A stretch of DNA of 64,000 nt, taken from assembly GCA_016742175.1 (NCBI GenBank), contig JACVCH010000004.1, positions 248,001 to 312,000 on the forward strand, written 5' to 3'. Each line of letters begins with the position of its first letter. Within the stretch, counting starts at the first letter, position 1. Below are positions 8,618-18,442 of the stretch, one piece after another. Both the position numbers and the translations under genes were made by a program. The notes under the pieces are model-generated. The model ran no database searches, was not told the DNA's origin, and saw only the letters and a program-made list of their open reading frames with translations. The DNA is from Rhizobiaceae bacterium (lineage in GTDB: Bacteria; Pseudomonadota; Alphaproteobacteria; Rhizobiales; Rhizobiaceae).

Positions 8618-9607
8618 CTAAAATACGTTCTGCTGGGAAATCTGGATGCCGGCAGGGCCGAGGATGACGGCGAAGAGGACCGGCAGGAAGAACAGGATCA
8701 TCGGCACGGTAAGCTTGGGCGGCAGGGCGGCCGCTTTCTTCTCGGCCGCGGTCATGCGCGCCTCGCGGCTTTCGGCGGAAAGAACGCGCAGCGCGTGCGC
8801 AACCGGCGTGCCGTAGCGCTCGGCCTGGATGAGCGCCTGCGAGACCGAGCGAACGGAATCAAGGCCGGTGCGGCTCGCCAGATTCTCATAGGCCTGCTTG
8901 CGTTCCTGCAGGAACGACAGTTCGGCATTCGTCAGGACCAGTTCCTCGGCGAGCTCGACCGACTGGGCGCCGATTTCCTCGGCGACCTTGCGGAACGCCG
9001 CCTCGACGGAGATGCCCGATTCCACGCAGATCAGCATCAGGTCGAGCGCGTCGGGCCAGGCGCGCTGGATCGACTGCTTGCGCTTGGCCGCGCGGTTGGA
9101 GACGTAGACCACCGGCAGGTAGAAACCGGCATAGGCCGCGATCACGCAGGCCAGGCCGCGGATGAAGTTCGGCTGTTCGGCGAGGGCGCCAAGGCCGAAC
9201 ACGTAGACGATGGCGCCGGCCAGGAAGACGAAGGGCAGGACGAGGCGGAAGAACAGGAATTTCGTCAGCGGGTTCTGGCCGCGATAGCCGGCCATGCGCA
9301 GCTTGGCGACGGTCGCGTCGTCGGCGAGCGCGCGGCGCAGATCGAGCTTCTCGACGATCGAGCGCATGCCGAGCGATTCCTGCTCGCGGATGCCCTTGCG
9401 GCGGCGGTCGGCTTCGGTGGCGAGGCGCATCTTCTGCTGCGCGCGCAACTGGTCGCGCTCGAGCGCGACGGCCTTCATGCGCGCCTTGAGCGGATTTCCG
9501 GACAATGCCGGCAGCGCCGTGAACAGGGTCGCGAACACCGCCACCGAGACGAGAACCGCCAGGAGGAAGCTGGGATCGGTAACGATGTTGACGACCGAGC
9601 CTGTCAT
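8618..9607 (-). CDS. tadC: Tad pilus inner-membrane platform protein TadC
   Basis: A 329-residue type II secretion F (T2SSF) domain protein. N-terminal membrane segments (about 12-32, 115-165) flank a cytoplasmic portion. The T2SSF core around 'DALDLMLICVESGISVEAAF' lies near 185-205, and a C-terminal hydrophobic segment is near 295-320 (LTVPMILFFLPVLFAVILG). With TadB it forms the inner-membrane platform on which the TadA ATPase acts. It is the last gene of the leftward pilus operon; no TadD-type TPR gene follows. Confidence 0.95.
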   Translation of the reverse strand: MTGSVVNIVTDPSFLLAVLVSVAVFATLFTALPALSGNPLKARMKAVALERDQLRAQQKMRLATEADRRRKGIREQESLGMRSIVEKLDLRRALADDATVAKLRMAGYRGQNPLTKFLFFRLVLPFVFLAGAIVYVFGLGALAEQPNFIRGLACVIAAYAGFYLPVVYVSNRAAKRKQSIQRAWPDALDLMLICVESGISVEAAFRKVAEEIGAQSVELAEELVLTNAELSFLQERKQAYENLASRTGLDSVRSVSQALIQAERYGTPVAHALRVLSAESREARMTAAEKKAAALPPKLTVPMILFFLPVLFAVILGPAGIQISQQNVF

Positions 9608-9616
9608 GGTTCGCCC

Positions 9617-10621
9617 CTAGAAATCGAAGTTCATCATCTTGCGCATCACGAGCAGGCCCATGCCCATCCAGATGCCGGAGACGAGAAGGATGAGGTGGCC
9701 GGTGCTGGTGGTGAAGAGCGGCATGATGTAGCCGGGGCTCGACAGGTAGACGAGCGTCGCCACGACGATCGGCAGCGCGCCGATGATCACGGTCGAGGCC
9801 TTCGCCTCCATCGACAGCGCGTCGATCTTCGCCTTCATCTTCTTGCGGTCGCGCAGCACCTTGGACAGGTTTCCGATCGCTTCGGAAAGGTTGCCGCCGG
9901 CCTGGCTCTGAATCTGGATGACGATGCCGAAGAAGCTCGCCTCGGCGGCCGGCATGGATTCGGGCATGCGCATCACCGCCTCGGGCAGCGACAGGCCCAG
10001 TTGCTGGTGCTCGACCACGCGCTTGAACTCGCCGCGGACCGGCTCGGGGGATTCGCTGGCGATCATGCGGACGGCGTCGTTGAGCGGCAGGCCGGACTTG
10101 ACCGCGCGCACGATGACGTCGAGCGCGTTCGGGAACTCCTCCAGGAACGCCTTGACGCGGCGGCTGCGCTTGAAGCCGACGAACCAGCGCGGCAGGCCGA
10201 GGCCGCCCGCGATCATCGCCCCTGCCGCCACGAGCAGCGGCGCGCCCATGAAGACGAAGAGGATGAACATGACGATGCCGGTCGCCGCCGAGACCATGTA
10301 GAACTGGCGGATCGACATGGTGAGGCCCGCCTGGCGGATCTGCACCTTGAGCGGCGGCTTGTGCCTGCCCTGCCCGCGCGCCTTCTGCTTTTCCTCGAGG
10401 TCCTTCAGCGTGTCCTGCACCGACTTGCGGCGCTTGGCGGCCTCGGCCACCCGGTCGCGCGAGGCGCGCACGACGTTGCGGTCGGCATCAGAATTGCGGA
10501 CCGTCTCGATCCGGCGTTCGACCGTCCGCTCGCTCTGGACGCGCGAAAACATCAAGCCATAGGCGAGCGCGCCGGCGCTGACGGCGGCCAGCGCGACGAA
10601 GAGCAAGAGGTTCATGTCCAT
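9617..10621 (-). CDS. tadB: Tad pilus inner-membrane platform protein TadB
   Basis: A 334-residue T2SSF-domain protein, partner of TadC. The start ATG at 10621 is preceded by GGAGGG; the open frame extends upstream but would overlap tadA, so it is not used. A transmembrane helix lies at residues about 4-22, a charged stretch near 60-100, then two more membrane segments. The T2SSF motif 'NALDVIVRAVKSGLPLNDAV' and a C-terminal hydrophobic pair follow. It is 22 bases downstream of tadA and 9 bases upstream of tadC. Confidence 0.95.
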   Translation of the reverse strand: MDMNLLLFVALAAVSAGALAYGLMFSRVQSERTVERRIETVRNSDADRNVVRASRDRVAEAAKRRKSVQDTLKDLEEKQKARGQGRHKPPLKVQIRQAGLTMSIRQFYMVSAATGIVMFILFVFMGAPLLVAAGAMIAGGLGLPRWFVGFKRSRRVKAFLEEFPNALDVIVRAVKSGLPLNDAVRMIASESPEPVRGEFKRVVEHQQLGLSLPEAVMRMPESMPAAEASFFGIVIQIQSQAGGNLSEAIGNLSKVLRDRKKMKAKIDALSMEAKASTVIIGALPIVVATLVYLSSPGYIMPLFTTSTGHLILLVSGIWMGMGLLVMRKMMNFDF

Positions 10622-10643
10622 CGAAGACCTCCCTCCGGCGCCA

Positions 10644-12131
10644 TCACGACTGCGCTTCCATGGCTTCGAGCGCGGCGGCAAGGCGCGCTTCCTCGCCATA
10701 GTAGCGCGCGCGGTCCCAGAAGCCGGGACGGCCGACGCCGCTGGAGACGTGGCTGCCGATCAGGCGGCCATTGGCGTCCTCGCCCTTGATCTCGTAGGTC
10801 ATCAGGTCTTGCGTGATGATGACGTCGCCTTCCATGCCGATCACCTCGGTGATGTGGGTGATGCGGCGCGAGCCGTCGCGCAGGCGCGCGGCCTGGATGA
10901 TGACGTCGATGGAGCCGACGATGATCTCGCGCACGGTCTTCTGCGGCAGGGTGAAGCCGCCCATGGCGATCATCGATTCCATGCGGTTCAGGCATTCGCG
11001 CGGGTTGTTGGCGTGGATCGTGCCCATCGAGCCGTCATGGCCGGTGTTCATTGCCTGCAACAGGTCGAACACTTCGGGTCCGCGCACTTCGCCGACGATG
11101 ATGCGCTCGGGGCGCATGCGCAGGCAGTTCTTGACGAGATCGCGCATGGTGATCTCGCCCTCGCCCTCGAGGTTGGCGGGCCGCGTTTCCAGGCGCACCA
11201 CGTGCGGCTGCTGGAGCTGGAGCTCCGCCGAATCCTCACAGGTGATGACACGCTCGTCGCGGTCGACATAGTTGGTCAGGCAGTTGAGGAGCGTCGTCTT
11301 GCCCGAGCCCGTGCCGCCGGAGATGATGACGTTGCAGCGCACGCGGCCGATGACCTTCAGCACCTCTGCGCCTTCCGGCGAGATCGAGCCGAACCGGACG
11401 AGCTGGTCGAGCGTCAGCTTGTCCTTCTTGAACTTTCGGATGGTGAGCGCGGTGCCATCGATGGCGAGCGGCGGCGCGATGACGTTGACGCGCGAGCCGT
11501 CGGGCAGGCGCGCGTCGCAGATCGGCGAGGATTCGTCGACGCGGCGGCCGACCTGGCTGACGATGCGCTGGCAGATGTTCAAGAGCTGCTGGTTGTCGCG
11601 AAAGCGAATCTGCGTCTGCTCGACGCGGCCGGCGACTTCGATGAAGACCTGCCGCGCGCCGTTGACCATGATGTCGGCGATGTCGTCGCGCGCCAGAAGC
11701 GGCTCCAGCGGGCCGTAGCCGAGGACGTCGTTGCAGATGTCCTCGAGCAGTTCCTCCTGCTCGGAGATCGACATCGCGAAATTCTTGATCGCGATGATGT
11801 CGTTGACGATGTCGCGGATTTCCTCGCGCGCGGCGTCCGGTTCGAGCTTGGCGAGCTGCGACAGGTCGATCGTGTCGATGAGCGCGGAAAAGACCTGGCT
11901 CTTGGTGTCGTAATAGGCTTCCGAGCGCGGACGGGTCGGCGTCGCGACGCGGCGCGGCTCGGGCGCGAGCGGCGGCGCCGGCTCGACGACGCGCTTCGGC
12001 GCGGCCGACGTCTCGGAGCGTTCGGCGGGACGTTCGTCGAGCGTCAGGGATTCGGAGACCGACGCCGCCGGGGCGGGCCTGAACTCCGGAGCAGTGCGGC
12101 TTCCGCCTTCGTTTCCACGCTTGCCAAACAT
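10644..12131 (-). CDS. cpaF: Tad pilus assembly ATPase (TadA/CpaF)
   Basis: A 495-residue CpaF-family type II/IV secretion ATPase that powers pilus polymerisation. Walker A is GGTGSGKT (272-279). The Asp box '[19 protein letters not shown]', the His box '[13 protein letters not shown]' and the '[14 protein letters not shown]' Walker B region are visible further on. The first 70 residues are Pro/Ala/Arg-rich and probably flexible. It lies between the CpaE and TadB genes in the leftward operon. Confidence 0.97.
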   Translation of the reverse strand: MFGKRGNEGGSRTAPEFRPAPAASVSESLTLDERPAERSETSAAPKRVVEPAPPLAPEPRRVATPTRPRSEAYYDTKSQVFSALIDTIDLSQLAKLEPDAAREEIRDIVNDIIAIKNFAMSISEQEELLEDICNDVLGYGPLEPLLARDDIADIMVNGARQVFIEVAGRVEQTQIRFRDNQQLLNICQRIVSQVGRRVDESSPICDARLPDGSRVNVIAPPLAIDGTALTIRKFKKDKLTLDQLVRFGSISPEGAEVLKVIGRVRCNVIISGGTGSGKTTLLNCLTNYVDRDERVITCEDSAELQLQQPHVVRLETRPANLEGEGEITMRDLVKNCLRMRPERIIVGEVRGPEVFDLLQAMNTGHDGSMGTIHANNPRECLNRMESMIAMGGFTLPQKTVREIIVGSIDVIIQAARLRDGSRRITHITEVIGMEGDVIITQDLMTYEIKGEDANGRLIGSHVSSGVGRPGFWDRARYYGEEARLAAALEAMEAQS

Positions 12132-12201
12132 CTTGTCGCCCGTCGCCCCTTGGCTGCGCCGTCGCAGCCTCAGATGAGTTCCTGCCGTCGCTAAGCCGCG
12201 C

Positions 12202-13485
12202 TCACGCGCTCTTCTTCTTCATCTTCAACCGGCCCAGGAGATCGCCGAGGCCGGCCTTCTTCTTCGATTTCATCTCGCTGCGGCCCGTCAGGACGTGCGC
12301 CATCTCGTGCACGATCTTGACGATCGCGTGCTGCGCGTCCGTCTCACCCAGCATGCGGCCATTGTTGGCGGCGTTGCCGAAGAGCAGCGGCTCGAACGGG
12401 ATCACGGCCAGCGGCAGGACCCCGAGCGGCTCGGCGAAATCGTCGGCGGAAATCTCCGGCCGCTTCGGCACGCCGGCCTGATTGATGATCAGCTTGGGCG
12501 GCGCGTCGTTGGGGCGCAGCTTGCGCAGCATGTCGATGAGGTTCTTGGTGTTGCGCAGATTGGCGAGTTCCGGCGTCGCTGTGACGACGATCTCGTCGGC
12601 CTGCGACAGCGTCTGGCGGGTCCAGCCGGTCCACACATGCGGCACGTCGAGGATGACGGTCGGCGCGCTGCGCTGGGCGGTCTCGATCAACGAGGCGAAG
12701 GCGTCGGTGTCGAAATCGTAGACGCGGTCGAGCGTCGAGGGCGCGGCCAGGAGCGACAGGCGCTCGGCGCACTGCGCGAGCAGGCGGTCGAGATAGACCT
12801 CGTCGATGCGCTCGGGCGAGAACACCGCCTCGGCGATGCCCTGCGCGGGGTCCTGGTCGAAATTGATGTTGGCGGTGCCGAAGGCGAGGTCCATGTCGGC
12901 CACGACCACTTCGGACTGGAACAGCGTCGACAGCGTCCAGGCGATGTTGTGCGCGATGGTCGAGGAGCCGACGCCGCCCTTGGCGCCGATGAAGGCGATC
13001 GAGCGGCCGATCGGCTCGGCGTCCGGGTCGACGAAAATCTTGGCTATGTCGGCGACGATGTCGGCCATCGAGATCGGCGCGACGATGTATTCGGAAATGC
13101 CGAAGCGGATCAGTTCGCGATAGAGCGCGACGTCGTTGTGGTGGCCGATGACGACCACCTTGCTCGCCGGATCGCAGACCTCGGCCAGCTTTTCCAGCTT
13201 GCCCATCAGGTTTCGCGGCTCGTCGCGCGATTCGATGATGATCAGGTTCGGCGTCGGCGCCGTGTGGTAGAACTCGATCGCCGTCTGGATGCCGCCCATG
13301 TGGACCTTCACATGGGCCTTGGCCATGCGGCGGTCCTCGGCGGCGCGCTCGATCGGCTGGGCGACGCCCTCGGTCTCGCAGAAGGCCTGGATCGAGATGC
13401 GCGGCACCGGCCGCAGCGCCTGCATGGCGGCCGCATCGGGCACGACGGCGTCGTTCGGATCGGTGGTGTAGGCCAGGTTCGTCAT
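12202..13485 (-). CDS. cpaE: Tad pilus localisation ATPase-like protein CpaE/TadZ
   Basis: A 427-residue protein with an N-terminal receiver-like domain (about 60-155) and a MinD/ParA-like domain from about 160. The nucleotide-binding loop reads AKGGVGSST (168-176): the signature lysine Lys169 is kept, but the canonical Walker lysine position carries Ser174, as in atypical TadZ/CpaE proteins. CpaE/TadZ places the pilus machine at the cell pole. The C-terminus is Lys-rich (KKKAGLG... KMKKKSA). It follows cpaD by 20 bases. Confidence 0.93.
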   Translation of the reverse strand: MTNLAYTTDPNDAVVPDAAAMQALRPVPRISIQAFCETEGVAQPIERAAEDRRMAKAHVKVHMGGIQTAIEFYHTAPTPNLIIIESRDEPRNLMGKLEKLAEVCDPASKVVVIGHHNDVALYRELIRFGISEYIVAPISMADIVADIAKIFVDPDAEPIGRSIAFIGAKGGVGSSTIAHNIAWTLSTLFQSEVVVADMDLAFGTANINFDQDPAQGIAEAVFSPERIDEVYLDRLLAQCAERLSLLAAPSTLDRVYDFDTDAFASLIETAQRSAPTVILDVPHVWTGWTRQTLSQADEIVVTATPELANLRNTKNLIDMLRKLRPNDAPPKLIINQAGVPKRPEISADDFAEPLGVLPLAVIPFEPLLFGNAANNGRMLGETDAQHAIVKIVHEMAHVLTGRSEMKSKKKAGLGDLLGRLKMKKKSA

Positions 13486-13505
13486 GTCGGTGCCCCCACG
13501 CTGTC

Positions 13506-14201
13506 CTAGTAGTTGATCTCGGACGTGCCGATGAATTCCGGCGCGACCTGGCGGCGCTGGTACTGGTCGATCGCGTTGGAGCGGTTCTGCGCGTCGATCG
13601 GCGTCGTCTCGCGCGGCGTCAGGAGATCGGCCGGGTTGGCGATCTGCGCCGCGAGGTTGTTCTGGTAGGAACAGCCGAAATTCGCCCAGTGCTTGTTGTC
13701 GACGCGACCCAGCATGTCCTCCGGCCAGCGGCCGCAGTTCGACGCCACCTGCGCGCGCATGTTGGCGTAGGTCACGCGGATCGGGGCCGAGGCGTCGGCG
13801 GGCGCCTGGTAGTGCTGCTGGACGACGCGGTTCTGCGGCACGCCGGACTTGTGCATGTGGCTGATGAACTGGCCGGCGATCCGCGCGGCGGCGGCCGAGT
13901 TGGCCGAGCCGTAGGGCACCATGACATGGACCATCGGCGCCGCCCTGCCGTCGTAGCGGGCCATGAAGCCGTTGATCGCCGCGCGCTGCACGCGGGTCAT
14001 GTCGTAGTCGTTGAGTCCGACCGGGATGTCGATCTTCTCCTGCTTTTCCTCGATGACGATCGGATGGTTGGTCCGGTAGTCGTCGGGGATCGCGCCGACG
14101 ACGATGCTGTCGCGCTGGGTGCAGCCGGCGGCGAAGGCCGAGCCGACGAGAGCGATCGCGATCAGGAAGCGGGAATTCCAGGTGGTCGAATGGGCAGACA
14201 T
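13506..14201 (-). CDS. cpaD: Tad pilus assembly lipoprotein CpaD
   Basis: A 231-residue predicted outer-membrane lipoprotein; the signal ends in a lipobox (AFAAGC, Cys27). The family-typical repeat-like segment 'DYRTNHPIVIEEKQEKIDIPV' lies just after the signal, and 'CGRWPEDM' plus the 'GCSYQNNLAAQIANPADLL' tail are characteristic of CpaD. It is thought to assist secretin (CpaC) assembly. ATG 14201 is preferred because it has a GCGGGGAC site and avoids overlap with cpaC; a GTG at 14219 is in frame. Confidence 0.94.
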   Translation of the reverse strand: MSAHSTTWNSRFLIAIALVGSAFAAGCTQRDSIVVGAIPDDYRTNHPIVIEEKQEKIDIPVGLNDYDMTRVQRAAINGFMARYDGRAAPMVHVMVPYGSANSAAAARIAGQFISHMHKSGVPQNRVVQQHYQAPADASAPIRVTYANMRAQVASNCGRWPEDMLGRVDNKHWANFGCSYQNNLAAQIANPADLLTPRETTPIDAQNRSNAIDQYQRRQVAPEFIGTSEINY

Positions 14202-14215
14202 CGTGCGGTCCCCGC

Positions 14216-15724
14216 TCACTTGTAGATGAACCCGACCACGCCGTGGTAGCGGCCGGCGGGCCGATCGGTCTTCATGGTCCCGTAGACGCGGTTGACGCGG
14301 CCGAGGAAGTTGCCCGCGCCTTCCGAGGCGGGGTTGAAATTGTCGGTCGGAGCCGCAAGCTCGTTGCGCGCGACGGGCCGCGCCAGATAGGGCGTGACGA
14401 TGACGACGAGCTCTGTCTCGTTGCGCTCGAAGGCGCGGCTGCGGAAGAGCGCGCCGAGGACCGGCACCTTGGAAAGCCCCGGCAGGCCGTTGATCTGCTG
14501 GCGAACGTCGTCGCGCACGAGGCCGGCGATCATCATGGAGCCGCCCGAGGGCAGCTCGACCGTCGTATCGGCGAGACGCTTGCGGATCGAGATGATGTTC
14601 ATGCCGGTCAGGCGGTTCGAGGCGCCGCCGGTTTCGAAGGGCACCGAGCCTTCTGTCGTCGGCTCGGAGACCTGCGTGCGCAGCTTCAGGCTGATGCGGC
14701 CAGGCGACAGGACGGTCGGCTGGAATTCGAGGCCGATGCCGTAGTCGATCTTCTCGACCTCGTAGGCAACCGTGCCGTCGTCGTCGACGTCGCGGTCGGT
14801 GACCATGTTGAACTCGCCGCCGACGCGGAACGTCGCCTTCTCGCCGGAGACGGCCGTCAGCGTCGGCTCGGCGAGCGTCTTCATGACGCCGGACTGTTCC
14901 ATCGCGTTGAAATAGGCGTCGAGCGACGATCCGCCGATGGTGAAGCCGCTGCTCGACAAAGGTTTGCCGAGGCCCATCGGGTTGTCGCCCAGGACCGACC
15001 AGTTGATGCCGTTCGACCCGCTGCCGACCATGTTGACGCCCAACTGGCGCATGACCGAGCGCGAGACTTCGGCGATCGTCACCTTCAGCGTGACCTGGTC
15101 TTCGCCGACGATCGACAGCATGTTGACGATCTGCGAGACGCGGCGCTCGCTGTCGGGGTTGTTGATGTCGACGCCGCCGATGGCCGAGCCGCCGGCGGCG
15201 GTCTGCGAGAACTGGCCGGTCGTCGCCTCACCGCCGGAGACGAAGAGCTGGGCGATCTGCTCGGCGCGCTTGGCGTCGAGCGGCGTTTCCACCGTTCCCG
15301 ACAGCACGACGTTGTCGTTGATCAGTTCGACCTTGATGTCCGAATTCGGCAGGTAGCGCTTCAGATGCTCCTCGAGGCCGGCCACGTCGCGCTCGATCGA
15401 CAGGTCGAGGCTGACGATCTGCTCGCCATTGGCCCCGAACACGAAGATGTTTGTCTCGCCGACCTGCTTGCCGAAGAGGTAGATGCGCCGCGAGGTGCGT
15501 GTCACAGCGTCGGCGACGGCCGGATTGGCGACGAGGATGTCGTAGGCGTCGGCCGGCAGGTCGATGACGATCGACTTGTTCAGCCCGAGCTTCACGCGCT
15601 GGCTGGCGGCCTGCGAGGCGATGCGCACCTGCGCGTCGGCAACCGTCGTCGCGGCGACGAGCGGTGCGGCCAGCACCAGCGAAGCGGCGGCGCCGATCAC
15701 CGTTCTCTTGAAGGTGTCGATCAT
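14216..15724 (-). CDS. cpaC: Tad pilus outer-membrane secretin (CpaC/RcpA)
   Basis: A 502-residue secretin forming the outer-membrane channel of the pilus. A signal peptide ends near 'TTVADAQ' (about residue 32). A pilus-N domain (about 35-110) carries 'KSIVIDLPADAYDILVANPAVADAV', and a BON-like region follows. The secretin core (about 230-450) contains 'VPVLGALFRSRAFERNETELVVIVTPYL'. Its start overlaps the end of cpaB by 4 bases. The pilus-N domain is also found as a separate gene at 17332. Confidence 0.96.
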   Translation of the reverse strand: MIDTFKRTVIGAAASLVLAAPLVAATTVADAQVRIASQAASQRVKLGLNKSIVIDLPADAYDILVANPAVADAVTRTSRRIYLFGKQVGETNIFVFGANGEQIVSLDLSIERDVAGLEEHLKRYLPNSDIKVELINDNVVLSGTVETPLDAKRAEQIAQLFVSGGEATTGQFSQTAAGGSAIGGVDINNPDSERRVSQIVNMLSIVGEDQVTLKVTIAEVSRSVMRQLGVNMVGSGSNGINWSVLGDNPMGLGKPLSSSGFTIGGSSLDAYFNAMEQSGVMKTLAEPTLTAVSGEKATFRVGGEFNMVTDRDVDDDGTVAYEVEKIDYGIGLEFQPTVLSPGRISLKLRTQVSEPTTEGSVPFETGGASNRLTGMNIISIRKRLADTTVELPSGGSMMIAGLVRDDVRQQINGLPGLSKVPVLGALFRSRAFERNETELVVIVTPYLARPVARNELAAPTDNFNPASEGAGNFLGRVNRVYGTMKTDRPAGRYHGVVGFIYK

Positions 15725-16536
15725 TGACGGCCCCCTACTTCGGACACCTGTCCGGACTTGATCAATCGAATGGCGCCGCGGCGCCCGCTGCCCGACAGGA
15801 GGTGATCGGCCTGGTCGGTGACGACTTCCTGCGTGTCGACGACGGAGCGCAGGGCCAGGCTCAGCCGATCCGCCATCTGCTGGGCGACCGTGATGATCTC
15901 GGCCTGCTCGGGCGTTAGCTCCAGCGTCGCCGTCTCGCCGACCTTCACGCGGCGGCCCTCCTCGTCCTCCTGGATCGCCTGGTCGATGGCGAGGACGCGG
16001 ATGTTGCGCAGCACCGTCTCGGTCGCGTAGGCCTCGTTGCCCGCGCTGTCGGTCTGCCGGCGCGTCATGATGACGTCGACATAGTCGTTCGGCAGGATGA
16101 AGCCGCCGGCCGACGTATCGGCGGAAATCTGCGTCGCGACCGCGCGCTTGCCCGCCGGCAGGATCGACGACATGAAGCTTTGGCCCTCGCCGATCAGCTT
16201 GGAGCGGCGCAGCGGCTCGCCCGCGTAGATCGGCACCCGCGCGATCGCGGTCTGCAGCTCCTCGAGCGCATTGGGGTCCGTGTCGCGGCGGATGAAGTAG
16301 TCGTAGACGTTGCTCGACGGCCAGGACTGCCAGGAAAGCTGCTGGCCGAGTTCGCCGCCCATCGGCACGTCGCCGCTCATCACGAGCACTTCCGTCAGCG
16401 CGATGGCGGGTTCGGCGGGGCCGGAATCGACGAAGACCTGTTCGGGCGGTGCCGACGCCATGTTCCTGGCGATCAGGCCGGCGCCCGCGGCGGCCACGAC
16501 CGCAACGCCAAGGATGATTACTCTCGATGGAGCCAT
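15721..16536 (-). CDS. cpaB: Tad pilus assembly protein CpaB (RcpC)
   Basis: A 271-residue protein with an N-terminal membrane anchor (about 5-25, VIILGVAVVAAAGAGLIA). An SAF domain follows (about 48-115), and the RcpC/CpaB region carries 'AVATQISADTSAGGFILPNDYVDVIMTR'. CpaB is a periplasmic partner of the secretin. It is the first gene after the intergenic stretch 16537-16651, so a promoter is expected there. Confidence 0.95.
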   Translation of the reverse strand: MAPSRVIILGVAVVAAAGAGLIARNMASAPPEQVFVDSGPAEPAIALTEVLVMSGDVPMGGELGQQLSWQSWPSSNVYDYFIRRDTDPNALEELQTAIARVPIYAGEPLRRSKLIGEGQSFMSSILPAGKRAVATQISADTSAGGFILPNDYVDVIMTRRQTDSAGNEAYATETVLRNIRVLAIDQAIQEDEEGRRVKVGETATLELTPEQAEIITVAQQMADRLSLALRSVVDTQEVVTDQADHLLSGSGRRGAIRLIKSGQVSEVGGRQ

Positions 16537-16651
16537 GTCCGCGCCCTTTACCCGGCAGTTCCTCTAAGCCAGGGCGGACCTTGCATCAGCAATCGTCAAA
16601 TTAAGGTTAACGGCATGCTTACACTTATGCTTAACGCAAGATTGACGGCGG

Positions 16652-17170
16652 CTACTTCGTCAAGGACTGCATCGCCCAGGCGCCCATCGGCGAGGACGGG
16701 AAGACCATCAGCCCGGCCGCGCCGAGCGCGATGCCGTAGGGAATGCCGACGCGCCGGTCGGCGAATTTGCGCAGCAGCAGGAAGTTGCCGGTGACGTCCG
16801 AAATGGGAGAGTTGCGGTAGTAGAGGATCAGCAGCGTCAGCGTGCCGCCCCAAACCGCGCCGACGACCATGTATTCGGCGAGCGGCATGCCGAAGCCCAT
16901 CCACAGCGCCGTCGCCGCCAGAAGCTTGGCATCGCCGCCGCCCATCGTGCCGAAGGCGAACAGGGTGAAGGTGACGCAGAGAACCGCCGCTGCCGCCAGG
17001 ACGTGCATCCCGATGACCGCAAGCGGCATGCCCGTCAGCGGCGCGACGATCAGGAAGGTCGCGACGAGAAGAACCGAAACGCGGTTGGCGATCGTCATGG
17101 TGATCATGTCCGACACGGCCGCATAGACCATGCAGAACGGAAAGATGACCAGGATCAGCGCTTCGATCAT
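16652..17170 (-). CDS. cpaA: Prepilin peptidase CpaA (TadV-like)
   Basis: A 172-residue polytopic A24-family aspartic peptidase that removes leader peptides from Flp pilins and TadE/TadF-type pseudopilins. The two catalytic aspartates are visible: Asp21 in AVSDMITM and Asp80 in the GGGDAKL motif. About five hydrophobic segments are present and there is no N-methyltransferase domain, as usual for TadV. It reads leftward toward cpaB across a 115-base gap. No Flp pilin substrate is encoded beside it. Confidence 0.94.
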   Translation of the reverse strand: MIEALILVIFPFCMVYAAVSDMITMTIANRVSVLLVATFLIVAPLTGMPLAVIGMHVLAAAAVLCVTFTLFAFGTMGGGDAKLLAATALWMGFGMPLAEYMVVGAVWGGTLTLLILYYRNSPISDVTGNFLLLRKFADRRVGIPYGIALGAAGLMVFPSSPMGAWAMQSLTK

Positions 17171-17331
17171 GACGAACCCTCACTCGACGGGCGCAAACTA
17201 GACCGGACGCGCTTAAGCATTGGTGAAACGGATCGGCGGAATTGAAGCAAACGGCATGGCGGCGCGCAGTTAACCGGCAATTCACCATTCTCCTTCACCT
17301 TCTACGCGATTGCCGAAGAGGGAGCCGAAAC

Positions 17332-17763
17332 GTGGCGCGGTCGACAAATTCCATTCGCTTCATCGCGGGCCTGGCGCTCGCCGGTGCCGCATCGCTCTTC
17401 GCGGCCCCTGCCCTTGCGGATGCCGGCATCTCGGTCCTCGTCAACCAGGCCAAGATCGTCAAGCTGGCGCGCGCCGCCGACACGATCATCATCGGCAACC
17501 CCGAAATCGCCGACGCCTCCGTGCAGGACGCCTCGACGCTCGTCCTCACCGGCAAGGGCTTCGGCGTGACCAACCTCGTCGTCCTCGACGCCGACGGCCG
17601 GCCGATCGTCGACGAGCAGATCACGGTCTCGCGCCAGTCGGTCAATTCGGTGCGCATCTATCGCCGTGCGGCGGTGCAGACGCTGTCCTGCACGCCGGTC
17701 TGCGAGGCGGCCTATGTGACCGAGGCCGAAGCCGTTTCCGACACGACCATCGGCGCACCCTGA
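17332..17763 (+). CDS. Secreted pilus-assembly N-terminal domain protein
   Basis: A 143-residue protein with a cleavable signal peptide (to about residue 27, APALADA). A single pilus-N domain of the type found at the N-terminus of secretins follows (PF13629-like): 'NQAKIVKLARAADTIIIGNPEIADASV' near 35-61 and 'GKGFGVTNLVVLDADG'. Two cysteines (CTPVC) lie near the C-terminus. The start is GTG 17332 with a GAGGGAG site; upstream codons in frame do not encode a signal peptide in register. Conserved beside rhizobial Tad loci; it may interact with CpaC. It starts the rightward arm. Confidence 0.87.
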   Translation: MARSTNSIRFIAGLALAGAASLFAAPALADAGISVLVNQAKIVKLARAADTIIIGNPEIADASVQDASTLVLTGKGFGVTNLVVLDADGRPIVDEQITVSRQSVNSVRIYRRAAVQTLSCTPVCEAAYVTEAEAVSDTTIGAP

Positions 17764-17868
17764 ACGCGGCGTTAATTCTTTTCGTCGCATCCTAGCGACC
17801 GCCACAACCTCAATTCAACACGACTGCGCTAGCGTGGTCGGTGGAGTTGAACAGGCGGGACCCGAAGA

Positions 17869-18432
17869 ATGCCGACACACGCATCCGTCACTGCGCCACG
17901 AGCCCGCAAGGGGCTGCTCGGCGCCTTCATGCGCCGCCGCGACGGCAGCACGGCGGTCGAGTTCTCGATCCTCGTCATCCCCTTCGCACTGCTGGTCTTC
18001 GCCATTATCGAAAGCTGCATCTCATTCGCGGCCCAGCAGGTGATGACCAACGCGACCGACGACGTCGCCCGGCTCTACCGCACAGGTCAGTTGCGGGCGG
18101 ACCAACTCAGCCATGACGAGCTTCGTGACCGCATCTGCGCCAACATGGAAATCCTCGTCTCGGCAGGATGCCCCGGCCTCGAAGTCGATCTCCAAACCTT
18201 CGACACGTTCGCTGAGGCGGCTGCGCTGCGCACGCCCTACAGCAACAACGATCTCGACGACACGGACTTCGATGCGGTTTCCGGCGGCGCTGGGTCGAAG
18301 AACGTGCTGCGCGTCTATTATCGCTGGCCGGTCATGACCGACATGATGCGGCTTTCGATGTCGACCATCAAGGACGGCAAGGTGCTGCACTTCGCCAGCG
18401 TGACCTGGCAGAACGAACCCTATGCGGAGTGA
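17869..18432 (+). CDS. TadE-like pilus assembly protein
   Basis: A 187-residue protein with an Arg-rich N-terminus (FMRRRDGSTAVEF) and one transmembrane helix (about 28-50, FSILVIPFALLVFAIIES), the TadE-family arrangement in which CpaA/TadV may cleave before the helix. A mostly polar periplasmic domain follows, with Cys residues near the middle (RICANMEILVSAGC). It is predicted to be a minor pseudopilin of the Tad pilus. The next gene begins right at its stop codon. Confidence 0.88.
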   Translation: MPTHASVTAPRARKGLLGAFMRRRDGSTAVEFSILVIPFALLVFAIIESCISFAAQQVMTNATDDVARLYRTGQLRADQLSHDELRDRICANMEILVSAGCPGLEVDLQTFDTFAEAAALRTPYSNNDLDDTDFDAVSGGAGSKNVLRVYYRWPVMTDMMRLSMSTIKDGKVLHFASVTWQNEPYAE

Positions 18433-18442
18433 GGCGGGCTCT

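Noticed and set aside
8795-12194. Two long plus-strand frames opposite tadC/tadB/cpaF
   Set aside because: Arg/Asp/His-rich shadow translations opposite clear Tad genes.
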